Made by a program: the position numbers and the translations under genes. Shown in pieces: positions 16,112-25,006 of a stretch of 64,000 nucleotides of DNA (positions within the stretch are counted from its first letter, which is position 1; the number at the start of each line of letters is the position of its first letter). The notes beneath the pieces were generated by a model that saw nothing but the letters and a program-made list of their open reading frames with translations, did no database searches and was not told where the DNA came from. Source of the DNA: JAPPFW01 sp965200835 (lineage in GTDB: Bacteria > Actinomycetota > Acidimicrobiia > Spongiisociales > Spongiisociaceae); the NCBI GenBank assembly GCA_965200835.1, contig OZ241390.1, positions 1,922,001 through 1,986,000 of the forward strand. Direction: 5' to 3'.

Positions 16112-17790
16112 CTAGCCTGGAAGCACAGGAAGGCTCGGCCCCAAGATCGGCGGCAGCGGACTCAGACCCGGACTTGGAGTCACGATTGGATCCGGATCCG
16201 GGGTGGTCGGACTGGGATTCGGAGCCGGAGATGGACCTGGACTCGGTGGCGTGACCACGGGTAACCTCACGGGCAGCCTCGGAATCGGGCTGAAGCTGGG
16301 CGGCTGGGCTGGAGTATCCACTGCTTCTCCACCGGTGGCATGGGGGGCCGGCAGCGACCCAACCGTCTCGAAGCACAACAGCTGCGCGAATGCTGACGAC
16401 GTGCGCAGGGTCCTTTCCGCCCAAGGTGAACGAGGTGCCTACTAGGCCCGGAATCTTGTGCCAGACCGTTGGTGACTCATCCTCTGGATGGAAGGAGATT
16501 TGATACCCCTCATATAGTGGGGGCGCCTTCCGCAGCATCCCAACGTATCATGACCGTCGTCCCTGCCCGTACGGGTGGCAGGATCGGCCCGATCGGAAGG
16601 TTTGGCAGAACTGGTGGTAGGAGCGGAAAGCCAGGGCGATAATTCAAGTCGGGCTCGTCTACTACTGTGTCGACCACCTCCACGTTCTCCGGTGCGTCTA
16701 CTAGCAGCATGGTGTAGGCGTATTGGATAGGCGTGGGTGCCCACCGGTAGGTTCCGAAAGGATCGCCTCCGAGGTCTCTCCATCCTTGGATGCCGATCTG
16801 GTATTCCGTGGCGTTTTGTAGACCGGTTATTGTGGTGCTGGGCTCGTCAACCCAGTACTCGTTCGATGTACCGCCAGTGCCATATTGCACTTTCCATCGA
16901 TCATTACGGTGTCCGGCGGTCCAGGACACTGTGAGTTCTGTGTCACCGGTCGTCAACTCGACATCGCTAACGGGGGTCGGAGCGTCGTAATCCGTCCGAG
17001 CCGGGAGTCTTGCTGCCTGTCCTCCCCAGCCGTTACTGCCGACTCCCCGCACCTCTACTTCGTAAAAGATGCCACTAAATGCAGGGAACAGTCCGTAAAG
17101 GCCGTAACCGCCAAACCGGTCGACCTCAGCGGCCACCTCCCATGCTGACCATGCCGTCCTCCTCGCACCCCAGCCTGCGCGATACCGGATCTCGTAGTAT
17201 GGCGCGTCGGTAATCGGGTCCCAGGAGATGATCAGCCAGTCTTCGCCCCAATATCCGCAGCACCCATTGTCGCGGAAATAACCGAGGTTGGTAGGCGGGT
17301 CCAGAGGATGAGGATCGATCGCCTTCGAGCTGATCGTGACCGTCACCCAATCGTTTGCGGCGAGATCCAGACCGTCGTCATCCTGCTCATACTGTCCAGA
17401 GGTACCTGAGTTCTCTTCAAAACCACCCTCCTCATAAGTTGTGGTGGTTGTATCTTTGGTGATCTCTATCTTGAGTTCATTGATAAGTGCTAGGCCGATG
17501 TCAGGGTCAGTTGTCACATGAAGTCGATCTTGGCCGCTTGTGGGTTTCGATTCATAGAAGTTGTTGATCTTATAGTCCACTCCCTTATAAGAAAATGTCT
17601 CGTCCACCAAACCTCTTTGATTAGGAAGAAGATGGCCATGGTTCGTACCCACCTGCTTGACATTCATCGTCGTATCGAGAAGCGTAACGTACTCGTGGTT
17701 CGGGTCTGTGTGGGCGTGTGACGCGAGAGCAAGACCACCTGACAACACCATGACAACCAAGAAAACGGAAAGCCTACGTTTGATGACCAT
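16112..17790 (-). pseudogene. Second FN3 surface protein gene, frameshifted twice
   Basis: One gene of about 560 codons covers three frames. After the intact N-terminal 426 codons, similarity continues as PPLYEGYQISFHPEDESP in a second frame; removing one base from the five-base run 16519-16523 joins them. The domain then continues as LCFETVGSLPAPHATGGEAV in a third frame; removing one base near 16380 joins that. The end is a Pro-rich tail (SPGPSPAPNPSPTTPDPDP) with stop at 16112-16114. Convergent with the DUF6941 gene, nine bases apart. No SLH motif is present; the Pro-rich tail may span the wall. Confidence 0.7.
16510..17790 (-). CDS. Intact N-terminal part of the second FN3 surface protein
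   Basis: The 426-codon frame starts MVIKRRLSVFLVV, with a signal core ending near A-L-A-S-H-A. Residues 30-120 hold H-E-Y-V-T-L-L-D-T-T-M and a module with F-S-Y-K-G-V-D-Y-K-I, like the F-x-Y-x-G modules of the giant protein. Three divergent FN3-like modules follow, each with W-S-x-W or Y-E-V/I-E-V strands, and then a Pro/Leu-rich spacer (PLLPPVLPNLPIGPILPP). It ends out of frame at TGA. GGAGG is only one base from the ATG, which is tight spacing. A shorter paralogue remnant lies at 12202-12393. Confidence 0.65.
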   Translation of the reverse strand: MVIKRRLSVFLVVMVLSGGLALASHAHTDPNHEYVTLLDTTMNVKQVGTNHGHLLPNQRGLVDETFSYKGVDYKINNFYESKPTSGQDRLHVTTDPDIGLALINELKIEITKDTTTTTYEEGGFEENSGTSGQYEQDDDGLDLAANDWVTVTISSKAIDPHPLDPPTNLGYFRDNGCCGYWGEDWLIISWDPITDAPYYEIRYRAGWGARRTAWSAWEVAAEVDRFGGYGLYGLFPAFSGIFYEVEVRGVGSNGWGGQAARLPARTDYDAPTPVSDVELTTGDTELTVSWTAGHRNDRWKVQYGTGGTSNEYWVDEPSTTITGLQNATEYQIGIQGWRDLGGDPFGTYRWAPTPIQYAYTMLLVDAPENVEVVDTVVDEPDLNYRPGFPLLPPVLPNLPIGPILPPVRAGTTVMIRWDAAEGAPTI

Positions 17791-18041
17791 ACCTCCAAGT
17801 GGGACTGTCCCCAGTGGCTAGCGACAGACTGCTGAAGCTGCTCGCTAGGCAGTGCAGTCCGGCCCAACGCTGGCAGCGTTTCGGGTTGCAACCGAATGAA
17901 ACTCCGCATACTCCCTGCCACGGTAGCAGTCCCTGTCTCCCTGGCAAGGGGATTCTGCAATGTTGTTCGTTGGCAAGCTAATCGCAGCGGACGGAATAAC
18001 CGTTCGCCTCCCCTCACTCCATCCAGCAAACTTTTGGCTAG

Positions 18042-18905
18042 TCAACGGCGGATAAGGGAATAAGCCATGTGATACTGAACTCCGGCGGTGGGGAGGGTCA
18101 TGGCGCCCGATTCCCAGTCACGGTGGATCCAGGTGTGATCGGGATGGAAGTAGGGCCCCCGGGATCGTTCGTCTCCGACCAGCTCTCCGGCCAGATAGTT
18201 GAGGAAGTACAGGTTGGTGCCGGGACAGGCAACCGTCGAGTGGAAACCGCGCGGAACCAGGGCGGTGTCGCCGTCCTCGCACACTAGGACCTCGTCGTAG
18301 TCCAGGTCCTCGCGCCAGTTGCGGTGCAGCGCAAACCCCTGGGAGGGCTGCAGGCGGAAGTAGTACACCTCCTCGAGGTAGGGCGATCCGGCGTAGCCGT
18401 CGTGGCAATGGGGCGCCCATCCCGACCAGGTTCCCCGAGGAGCGTAGCCTTCATAGAGGATGAGGCGTTCAGCCGGTAGTGGAGCCGCCAGGATGTGGCA
18501 GATCTGTCGGTAGGAAGCACCGCCACCCCGCAGCTCGACCCGCATCTCGGAGGGCTCGAACAGGCGAATCGGCAGTCCACCCTCGGCCGGTGCTCCCCCG
18601 ATGGTGAAGCTGAAGCTCGCCGAGGTGGAGATCCGGATCGACCGGCCGGGTGGTACATAGAGGACCTTAGGCATCTCCTCGAATACTCCGTCCCGCGCCA
18701 GTGATAGTTCGTCGGTCCCGGCCCTGACCGACCCATGCCCATCCAGCGGCACGATCGCCACCTCCCGACCACCCGTATCCTCCGTGAAGGTCTGGCCGGC
18801 TCGTAGATCCACCACGCGGAAGTCGAGATAGGTCCATCCGGCACTCCGGGGGGTGACCTCGGTGGTGACCCGCTGGCCCTTTCGGGGCTTGATCAACGAG
18901 TTCAC
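18042..18905 (-). CDS. iolB: 5-deoxy-glucuronate isomerase
   Basis: Converts 5-deoxy-D-glucuronate to 5-dehydro-2-deoxy-D-gluconate in myo-inositol breakdown; cytoplasmic. The 287-residue length matches the family. Visible marks are W-S-G-W-A-P-H-C-H-D-G with metal-binding His residues, Y-L-E-E-V-Y-Y-F-R, a V-P-R-G-F-H-S-T strand and the end motif GPYFHPDHTWI. All fit a bicupin fold. It is the last gene of the minus-strand iol group, 61 bases after the SDR gene. The Asn-rich expected pocket residues look complete. Confidence 0.93.
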   Translation of the reverse strand: MNSLIKPRKGQRVTTEVTPRSAGWTYLDFRVVDLRAGQTFTEDTGGREVAIVPLDGHGSVRAGTDELSLARDGVFEEMPKVLYVPPGRSIRISTSASFSFTIGGAPAEGGLPIRLFEPSEMRVELRGGGASYRQICHILAAPLPAERLILYEGYAPRGTWSGWAPHCHDGYAGSPYLEEVYYFRLQPSQGFALHRNWREDLDYDEVLVCEDGDTALVPRGFHSTVACPGTNLYFLNYLAGELVGDERSRGPYFHPDHTWIHRDWESGAMTLPTAGVQYHMAYSLIRR

Positions 18906-18966
18906 GGGTTGCGGCCTGCCCTGACTATCTTGAGGCTCCGGGAGGTGTCGGGAGGCCCCTGGCCGG

Positions 18967-19773
18967 TCATGACCCGGCTGGTCTGTCCGGTATGCCCGGG
19001 AGGGGGCCGATCACCACCTGGTTGAAATCCACCGCGGCGCCGGTCATCATGCCGGAGTCCTCCGAGGCTAGGAAGGCGACCGCTCGGGCCACCTCGGGTG
19101 TCTTGAGCAACCGGCCGAAGGGTTGGGACGCCTCCGCCTTCTCCAGCCAGTCCGGGTCGCCGCCGTGGAACCGCATGCGGATCGAGTGCTCCGCCGGGCT
19201 GTCCATCCAGCCGATGTTCAGCGCGTTCACCCGGATGCGATCCCAGATCAGCGAGTTGGCCACATTGCGGGTGAGCGTCACCAGTGCACCCTTGGTGGTG
19301 GAGTAAATGGTCAGGTAGGGCGGGCCGCCGTGGGCGGCGATCGAGGCTATGTTGACGATCGATCCGGCGATTCCCTCCCGCCGCATGATGGCCACCGCAC
19401 CCTGGATCAGGAGGAAAGGCGCCCGGACGTTCACCGCCATCAGGTGATCGAACAGCTCCACGCTGGTGTCCTCCAAAGTCCCCCGGTGCGAATCCCCCGC
19501 CGCATTGACCAGGATGTCGAGCCGGCTGAAGGTCCGGTCAGCCATCTCGATGAGCCGGGGTGCCGACTCGGGATCGGCCAGATCGCCGACCACCAACGCC
19601 GTCTCGCATCCGGCGGCGGCCATCCGATCCTGCACCGCCCGGCCGCGGTCCCGGTTCCGTCCGGTCACCACCAGGCCCGACAAACCCTCGTCGACGAGCT
19701 GTTGAGCGATGGCTTCACCCAGCCCCTGGGTGCTGCCCGTTACCAGCGCTACCTTGCCACTGAATCTTCCCAT
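18967..19773 (-). CDS. SDR-family oxidoreductase in the inositol cluster
   Basis: A 268-residue classical short-chain dehydrogenase. The cofactor motif T-G-S-T-Q-G-L-G is at residues 12-19, N-A-A-G near 90, catalytic Ser in N-I-A-S-I-A-A and Y-S-T-T-K (Tyr-x3-Lys) near 160. It sits between iolD and iolB with a 13-base gap to iolD, so it is cotranscribed. It probably oxidises or interconverts an inositol isomer or inosose intermediate; the substrate cannot be read from the sequence. Confidence 0.85.
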   Translation of the reverse strand: MGRFSGKVALVTGSTQGLGEAIAQQLVDEGLSGLVVTGRNRDRGRAVQDRMAAAGCETALVVGDLADPESAPRLIEMADRTFSRLDILVNAAGDSHRGTLEDTSVELFDHLMAVNVRAPFLLIQGAVAIMRREGIAGSIVNIASIAAHGGPPYLTIYSTTKGALVTLTRNVANSLIWDRIRVNALNIGWMDSPAEHSIRMRFHGGDPDWLEKAEASQPFGRLLKTPEVARAVAFLASEDSGMMTGAAVDFNQVVIGPLPGIPDRPAGS

Positions 19774-19786
19774 GGTTGCCTCCCGT

Positions 19787-21631
19787 TCAGACTCCTACCC
19801 GCTGGTGCTTGCGCTCGGCTTCCCAAGCTGCTCGGGCCACTCTCACCTGAGCCCGGTCGCTGACTTCCGGCACGCCTACTTCCCACCATGCGCCCCCCTC
19901 GGTCCAGGTGTATTGATCGATGTCCATCACGATGGCGTAGCTGCGGTCGGATGCCTTGGCCCGGCGCCAGGCGGCGGGCAGATCTTCCAGCTTCTCGACC
20001 TTTTCGGCCCGGGTGCCCATCGCCTCGATGTGGCGCACGAAGTCGACCCGGAAGTAGTCGGCGTGGCGGCTGGTACGTAACAGGTTGTTGAACTCGGCCC
20101 CGCCGGTGTGTACCTGGAGGCGGTTGATGACCGCAAACCCGCCGTTGTCCATGATCATGAAGATCACCTTGTGGCCGGTCATGACCGTGGAGTAGATGTC
20201 CGAGTTCATCATGAGGTACGAGCCGTCGCCCACCCAGGCGATCACATCGGTTTCGGGCCGGGCCAGCTTTGCTCCCCAGGCGCCGGCGATCTCGTACCCC
20301 ATGGTCGAATATCCGTACTCTGAGTCGAAGCTGCCGGTCGACTTAGAACGCCAACCCATGGTCAGCTCGCCGGGCAGGCCACCGGCGGCCGACAGGCAGT
20401 AGTCGTCCTGGTCGCACAGGTCGTTGACCAGCTGGATCACCTGGGCATAGGCGGGCCGGCCCTTGGTTTCGGTCCGCTTCCAGGAGTCGAGATACCCGTG
20501 CCAGGTGGCGATGTGGTCCTGGGCGGCGGCCAGCCAGGAGCTGGGTGCCCGGTAGTTCCCCAGCAACCCGTCGAGCGCCTCGACTGCCACCCGGGCGTCG
20601 CCAACCACGGGTAGGGCCAGCTGCTTGTGGGCATCCCAGCGAGCGGTGTTGATGGCCACGAAGCGAAGGTCCGGGTTCTTGAACAAAGCCCAGGATCCGG
20701 TGGTGAAGTCTTGGAGCCGGGTACCGACTGCGATCACCACATCGGCATCCTCGGCCACCGAGTTGGCGGCTGCCGAGCCGGTCACGCCGATGGGCCCGGC
20801 ATAGTTGGGATGATCGGACACGAGGGTGGCCTTGCCGGCCACCGTCTCCACCACCGGAATCCGGCGGCGCTCGGCGAAGTCGGTGAGGGTGGGTACCGCT
20901 CCCGAGTAGTGGACGCCGCCCCCGGCGATGATCATGGGTCGGCGGGCGCCGGCCACGGCCGCCGCTGCTCGGGCCAGGTCCCGCGGATCGGGGGCAGGAC
21001 GGCGGATGTAGTGGACTTGCCTGTGGAAGAACCGGGCCGGATAGTCGTAGGCCTCGGCCTGGATGTCCTGGGGGAGGGCGATGAAGGCCGGACCCCGGCT
21101 GGCCGGGTCGAGCATCACGGCCAGGGCTTGGGGGAGGGAACGGACGACCTGCTCGGGTCGGGTTATGCGATCCCAGTAGCGGCTGACCGGCTTGAAGGTG
21201 TCGCAAACGGTCACGGTCGGATCCCCGAACACCTCCACCTGCTGGAGGACCGGATCGACGATCCGGTGCTGGAAGGTATCCCCGGAGAGGATGAGGAGGG
21301 GGAGCCGGTTGGCGTGAGCCACCGCCGCGGCGGTGACCATGTTGGTGCATCCCGGGCCGATCGAGGAAGTGGCGATCATGATCCGGCGGGTCCGCATGGC
21401 CTTGGCGTAGGCGACCGCCGCCAGGGCCATCGACTGCTCGTTGTGTCCCCGCCAGGTGGGGAGCTGGTCCTGGACTGGTTCCAGGGCTTCTGCCAGGCAG
21501 GTGACGTTCCCATGACCGAAGATTCCGAAGGCCCCTGCGAAGACCGGTACCTCCTGGCCGTCCACGATGGTGTACTGGTTCAGCAGCCATCGGACGATGG
21601 CCTGGGCGGTGGTCAGGCGGATGGTTTCCAT
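19787..21631 (-). CDS. iolD: 3D-(3,5/4)-trihydroxycyclohexane-1,2-dione hydrolase
   Basis: ThDP-dependent ring-opening hydrolase that turns the trione intermediate into 5-deoxy-glucuronate. The 614 residues show the three-domain ThDP layout: N-terminal pyrimidine-binding part with catalytic Glu in R-G-H-N-E-Q-S, a central domain with G-R/G-A-R-R-P-M-I-I-A-G-G-G, and a C-terminal pyrophosphate part with V-G-D-G-S-Y-L ... D-N-G-G-F. Slightly shorter than typical IolD (about 640) but all motifs are present. A 40-base gap separates it from the upstream Idh-like gene. Confidence 0.93.
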   Translation of the reverse strand: METIRLTTAQAIVRWLLNQYTIVDGQEVPVFAGAFGIFGHGNVTCLAEALEPVQDQLPTWRGHNEQSMALAAVAYAKAMRTRRIMIATSSIGPGCTNMVTAAAVAHANRLPLLILSGDTFQHRIVDPVLQQVEVFGDPTVTVCDTFKPVSRYWDRITRPEQVVRSLPQALAVMLDPASRGPAFIALPQDIQAEAYDYPARFFHRQVHYIRRPAPDPRDLARAAAAVAGARRPMIIAGGGVHYSGAVPTLTDFAERRRIPVVETVAGKATLVSDHPNYAGPIGVTGSAAANSVAEDADVVIAVGTRLQDFTTGSWALFKNPDLRFVAINTARWDAHKQLALPVVGDARVAVEALDGLLGNYRAPSSWLAAAQDHIATWHGYLDSWKRTETKGRPAYAQVIQLVNDLCDQDDYCLSAAGGLPGELTMGWRSKSTGSFDSEYGYSTMGYEIAGAWGAKLARPETDVIAWVGDGSYLMMNSDIYSTVMTGHKVIFMIMDNGGFAVINRLQVHTGGAEFNNLLRTSRHADYFRVDFVRHIEAMGTRAEKVEKLEDLPAAWRRAKASDRSYAIVMDIDQYTWTEGGAWWEVGVPEVSDRAQVRVARAAWEAERKHQRVGV

Positions 21632-21671
21632 CTCATCTCCTTTAGGTGTCAGCCTCTGTCTGCTCGACCGG

Positions 21672-22865
21672 TCAGTTAGGGTCGATCCGGAGGGACCGGA
21701 CCGTCTCCCATCCCTCCGAGCTCCACGAGCGAATCATGGCATCGGCCACTTCCGCGTTGGTGAGGGCAGAGGCGAAGCCCGGTTCGTGGGGACGCTCGGC
21801 GGTTACCGAGTCCAGGTATTCGTAGGCTTCCAGGATCTTCATGTCCTCGAAGCCGATCGAGTTGCCCCCGCCAGGGACCAGGTTGCGTTGCCGGTAGAAG
21901 GTATCGCCCCCCAGTATCTCCATGAAACCATCGTTGGTCTGCTCCTCGGGCAGATAGAGGCGTAGCTGGTTGAGCTTCTCGTGATCCCACGAGATGGCGC
22001 CCTTGGACCCGTTCAGCTCGAAGGCCATCTGGCTCTGCGGTCCGAAGATGGAGCGGTCGGCTTCCAGCGTTCCCCGAGCGCCGTTGGCGAACCGGACCAG
22101 CGCTCCCACATAGTCCTCATTGGTGACCTTGCCGGTCGGGTCATCGGGCGAGCCCCGGTCGTAGTGGGTGCCCGTTCCCGGCTGGGGGAGCGGGCGTTCC
22201 TTGACGAAGGTCTCCCTGGTGGCGACCACCCGCCGGATGGGCCCGAAGAGGAACTGGGCCATATCGATCGCATGGGACATGATGTCGCTCAGGGCGCCAT
22301 GTCCGGCCTCGGCCTGCAGGAAACGCCAGCTCAGCAACCCGAGGCGGTCCCGTCCGTACATGCTGAAGAACCGGCCCCGGTAGTGGGTGGGAGTCCCGAT
22401 CCGGCCGGTCTCGATCAGGGACTTGGCGTACTGGACCAGGGGCGCCCACCGGTAGTTGTATCCGCAGCCACTGGTGACCCCGGCTTGGCGAGCGGCGAAC
22501 TCGATCCGGGCGGTGGCCTCCACGCTGATCCCCACCGGCTTCTCGCAGAAGATGTGCTTGCCGGCTGCGGCGGCTGCCTCCGCTATCTCCTGGTGCATGG
22601 CGTTCGGAGCGGTGATATCGATGATGTCCAGATCGGGACGCTCCGCCAGTTCCCGCCAATCGGAGGTTCCCGCTTCGTAGCCGAAGTCCGTCACGGCCTG
22701 GTGGACCCGGGCCGGGACGGTGTCGGCCACCGCCGCCAGGATCGGTTGGAAGGGTGCGTCGGGAAAGTAGGTGGGAATGGCGCGGTAGGAGCGGGAGTGA
22801 GCCTGGCCCATCCATCCGAATCCGACCAGTCCGATACGTAGCGGACGCCTGACCGGCCCTCTCAT
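21672..22865 (-). CDS. Gfo/Idh/MocA-family oxidoreductase (inositol dehydrogenase-like)
   Basis: A 397-residue NAD(P)-dependent sugar/polyol dehydrogenase. The Rossmann motif G-F-G-W-M-G is at residues 14-19, the conserved E-K-P lies in IFCEKPVGI, and the catalytic region is D-I-M-S-H-A-I-D-M-A. It is longer than IolG at 25690 and only distantly similar. Between iolD and the SMP-30 gene, it may handle scyllo- or another inositol isomer or an inosose. The function within the family is not fixed by sequence. Confidence 0.87.
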   Translation of the reverse strand: MRGPVRRPLRIGLVGFGWMGQAHSRSYRAIPTYFPDAPFQPILAAVADTVPARVHQAVTDFGYEAGTSDWRELAERPDLDIIDITAPNAMHQEIAEAAAAAGKHIFCEKPVGISVEATARIEFAARQAGVTSGCGYNYRWAPLVQYAKSLIETGRIGTPTHYRGRFFSMYGRDRLGLLSWRFLQAEAGHGALSDIMSHAIDMAQFLFGPIRRVVATRETFVKERPLPQPGTGTHYDRGSPDDPTGKVTNEDYVGALVRFANGARGTLEADRSIFGPQSQMAFELNGSKGAISWDHEKLNQLRLYLPEEQTNDGFMEILGGDTFYRQRNLVPGGGNSIGFEDMKILEAYEYLDSVTAERPHEPGFASALTNAEVADAMIRSWSSEGWETVRSLRIDPN

Positions 22866-22934
22866 GGCCTGGGTGCCCGGCCTGGGAGATTGGGACCAGC
22901 CGGAAGGGGTGGGCGGATCCAGGTGGGTTGCATC

Positions 22935-23825
22935 TCAACCACCCGCAAAGGGAACCTCCGGCACACCTGTGACCCCCGGATCGATGGCGAACAGGTCACC
23001 CGCTCGGGACTCGCCTGATACTGTTGCGTGGCTTCCTCCCCCGCCGATCGAGGTGACGTACAGCGTTCCGAGATCGGGGCCACCGAAGGCGGTCATGGTG
23101 GGTTTGGTGACCGGCAGGTCGATCCGGCGGTCCAGCCGGCCGTCCGGAGTGAAGCGGAGCACCGCTCCTCCATGTACCGCGGCTACCCAGTAGCACCCAT
23201 CGGCATCGAGGCAGGCCCCGTCCGGCCGTCCCGGAAGGTCCGTGAAGTCGGCGAATACCCGCTCGTTGCGGGGTGTGCCGGTGTCCAGGTCGTAGTCGCA
23301 ACACCACACCTTGCCTTCGAGGGAGTCGGCAAAGTACATCCGGCCCCGCTGGGGGTCGAAGGCCAGCGCATTGGGAACGCCGATCCGGCGGCGGGTGACG
23401 GTGAAGGTGCCGTCCCCCTCGATGCAGTACAGCTGCCCGGTGAAGCGTCCGTCAGCGGCTCGCTGGTACATGGACCCCACCCAGTATCGCCCGGCGGGAT
23501 CGGTACGGCCATCATTCATCCGGTTGGCCGTATTGGGCGCCTCCAGTTCCAGCCAGGGGGTAGCTGAGCCGGTCGCCCAGTCGAACCAGACCACCTGGTG
23601 CTCGGCAGCTACCAGCAGGCGGCCGGGTCGGTCGGTGAGTACGAACGAGCCAGGACGTCCGGGCACTTCCCTCGACTCATCCCCCCCGGTGGCCGGATCG
23701 TACCGGTGTATGAGGCGGCCATCGATGTCAGCCCAATACAGCACTTGCTCCGCGGTACTCCACACGGGACACTCCCCGAGCAGGGCACGCGCTTGGACTG
23801 CTACCTCGACCGCGCTCACAGCCAC
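22935..23825 (-). CDS. SMP-30/gluconolactonase/LRE family lactonase
   Basis: A 296-residue six-bladed propeller enzyme. Metal ligands expected for the family are visible: Glu in L-L-G-E-C-P-V-W (about residue 18), Asn in N-R-M-N-D-G-R-T-D, another Asn in V-P-N-A-L-A-F, and Asp in G-R-P-D-G-A-C-L-D. Members hydrolyse sugar lactones. In this setting it could open a lactone formed by oxidation of an inositol-derived acid or of another sugar. It heads the iolB-containing minus-strand group; the start is 120 bases from the divergent iolE. Confidence 0.87.
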   Translation of the reverse strand: MAVSAVEVAVQARALLGECPVWSTAEQVLYWADIDGRLIHRYDPATGGDESREVPGRPGSFVLTDRPGRLLVAAEHQVVWFDWATGSATPWLELEAPNTANRMNDGRTDPAGRYWVGSMYQRAADGRFTGQLYCIEGDGTFTVTRRRIGVPNALAFDPQRGRMYFADSLEGKVWCCDYDLDTGTPRNERVFADFTDLPGRPDGACLDADGCYWVAAVHGGAVLRFTPDGRLDRRIDLPVTKPTMTAFGGPDLGTLYVTSIGGGGSHATVSGESRAGDLFAIDPGVTGVPEVPFAGG

Positions 23826-23945
23826 CGAGGATACCGGATCGAGCCTCGGCCGGGTCGGGGGTGGCCCGGTCCCTCCCCAGGCGGGATCCGCCGGTAGGCA
23901 CCCTGTGCGGTGCCGGAGAAGTAGCGGGAGGCGTAGACTTGGAGC

Positions 23946-24836
23946 GTGGCCGACCCGCCTTTCCTGGAGCGTATTGCTGGAGCCCCGATCACCTGGGGGG
24001 TCGATCCGTCTCCCGGCTGGGGGTTCGTGCTAGATCGAGATCGGGTGCTGGACGAGATGCAACAGGTGGGATTGCGCGCCACCGAGCTCGGTCCGGAGGG
24101 TTTCCTGCCGGTCGATCCCATCCAGCTGGAACCACTCCTGGAGTCGCGCCACCTGGAGTTGGTGGGAGGTTTCGTACCGGTCCGTCTCTACCAGGAGGCA
24201 CGGTTGCCGGCTGAGCTGGCCTACGCCGAGCGGGCGGCCGCCACCCTGGCCGGCGCCGGTGCCGGGACGTTCGTGCTCGGTCCGGCTTCGGTCCACGACG
24301 GGTACGACACGCCGGTGGAGCTCACCGAGGACGAGTGGTCGGTCTTCGAGCGGACCCTGGGTAGGGTCACCGAGATCTGCCAGGAACAGGGCCTGGTCAC
24401 CGCGCTGCATTCCCACTGGGGAATGGCGGTGGACCGTCCCGAGCAGATCGAGCGGGTCCTGGAGAGGTGCGAGGTCGACCTGTGCCTCGACACCGGACAC
24501 GTGGCCCTGAGCGGCGGGGATCCTCTGGAGATAGCCACCCTGGCCGGTGACCGGGTGGCCCATGTCCATCTCAAGGACGTGGACGAGCGGATGGCTGAGC
24601 AGGTCAGGGCGGGGGAGCTGCCTTTCCGTCAGGCAGTCATCGAGGGACTCTTCAAGCCGTTGGGAGAGGGTTTCGTGGATATAGCCGGCTTGATCCGCTA
24701 CTTGGAAGGCGACCAGTACCGGGGCTGGTATGTGCTGGAGCAGGATGTCTCCCTGGATGGCCCGCCCCCGCCCGGTAGCGGCCCGGTCGACAATGCCCGC
24801 ACCAGCGTGAAGTACCTCCAGAGTCTGGGGTTGTAG
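23946..24836 (+). CDS. iolE: Myo-inosose-2 dehydratase-like (IolE family)
   Basis: A TIM-barrel protein of 296 residues that would dehydrate 2-keto-myo-inositol to the diketone used by IolD. The N-terminal A-P-I-T-W-G-V-D and A-T-E-L-G-P-x-G-F-L-P are typical of IolE. Metal-binding positions appear as His in A-L-H-S-H-W-G, Asp/His in L-C-L-D-T-G-H and Glu in V-L-E-Q-D-V. Start is GTG at 23946. It is the only iol gene on the plus strand, divergent from the SMP-30 gene, so the 120-base gap must hold promoters both ways. Confidence 0.87.
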   Translation: MADPPFLERIAGAPITWGVDPSPGWGFVLDRDRVLDEMQQVGLRATELGPEGFLPVDPIQLEPLLESRHLELVGGFVPVRLYQEARLPAELAYAERAAATLAGAGAGTFVLGPASVHDGYDTPVELTEDEWSVFERTLGRVTEICQEQGLVTALHSHWGMAVDRPEQIERVLERCEVDLCLDTGHVALSGGDPLEIATLAGDRVAHVHLKDVDERMAEQVRAGELPFRQAVIEGLFKPLGEGFVDIAGLIRYLEGDQYRGWYVLEQDVSLDGPPPPGSGPVDNARTSVKYLQSLGL

Positions 24837-24887
24837 GCAGGACCGAGTTTCTGAGCCACTCAGGCGGCACGATATCTCGGCTAGGGC

Positions 24888-24965
24888 ATAGACAACTTCA
24901 CGCGCATCGACCTACCGAGCTTCGAAGATTATCTCGGCCTGATTACGGAGGTGCCGCTGCTGTAG
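24888..24965 (+). other. Coding-like orphan fragment in the iolE-protease gap
   Basis: A 25-codon open stretch (I-D-N-F-T-R-I-D-L-P-S-F-E-D-Y-L-G-L-I-T) ends in TAG. It has no start codon or ribosome site. Its composition looks like real protein, so it may be the tail of a lost gene. I cannot name the family. The rest of 24837-25006 holds nothing clear. Confidence 0.25.
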
Positions 24966-25006
24966 CAGGTCCCCTGTCGGCTGCTTCGCGGAGTCAACAT
25001 CAGGCG

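Noticed and set aside
17860..17960. Imperfect inverted repeat (CCCTGCCA / TGGCAAGGG) upstream of the second FN3 gene
   Set aside because: Interrupted by mismatches and a long loop; too weak to call an operator or terminator.
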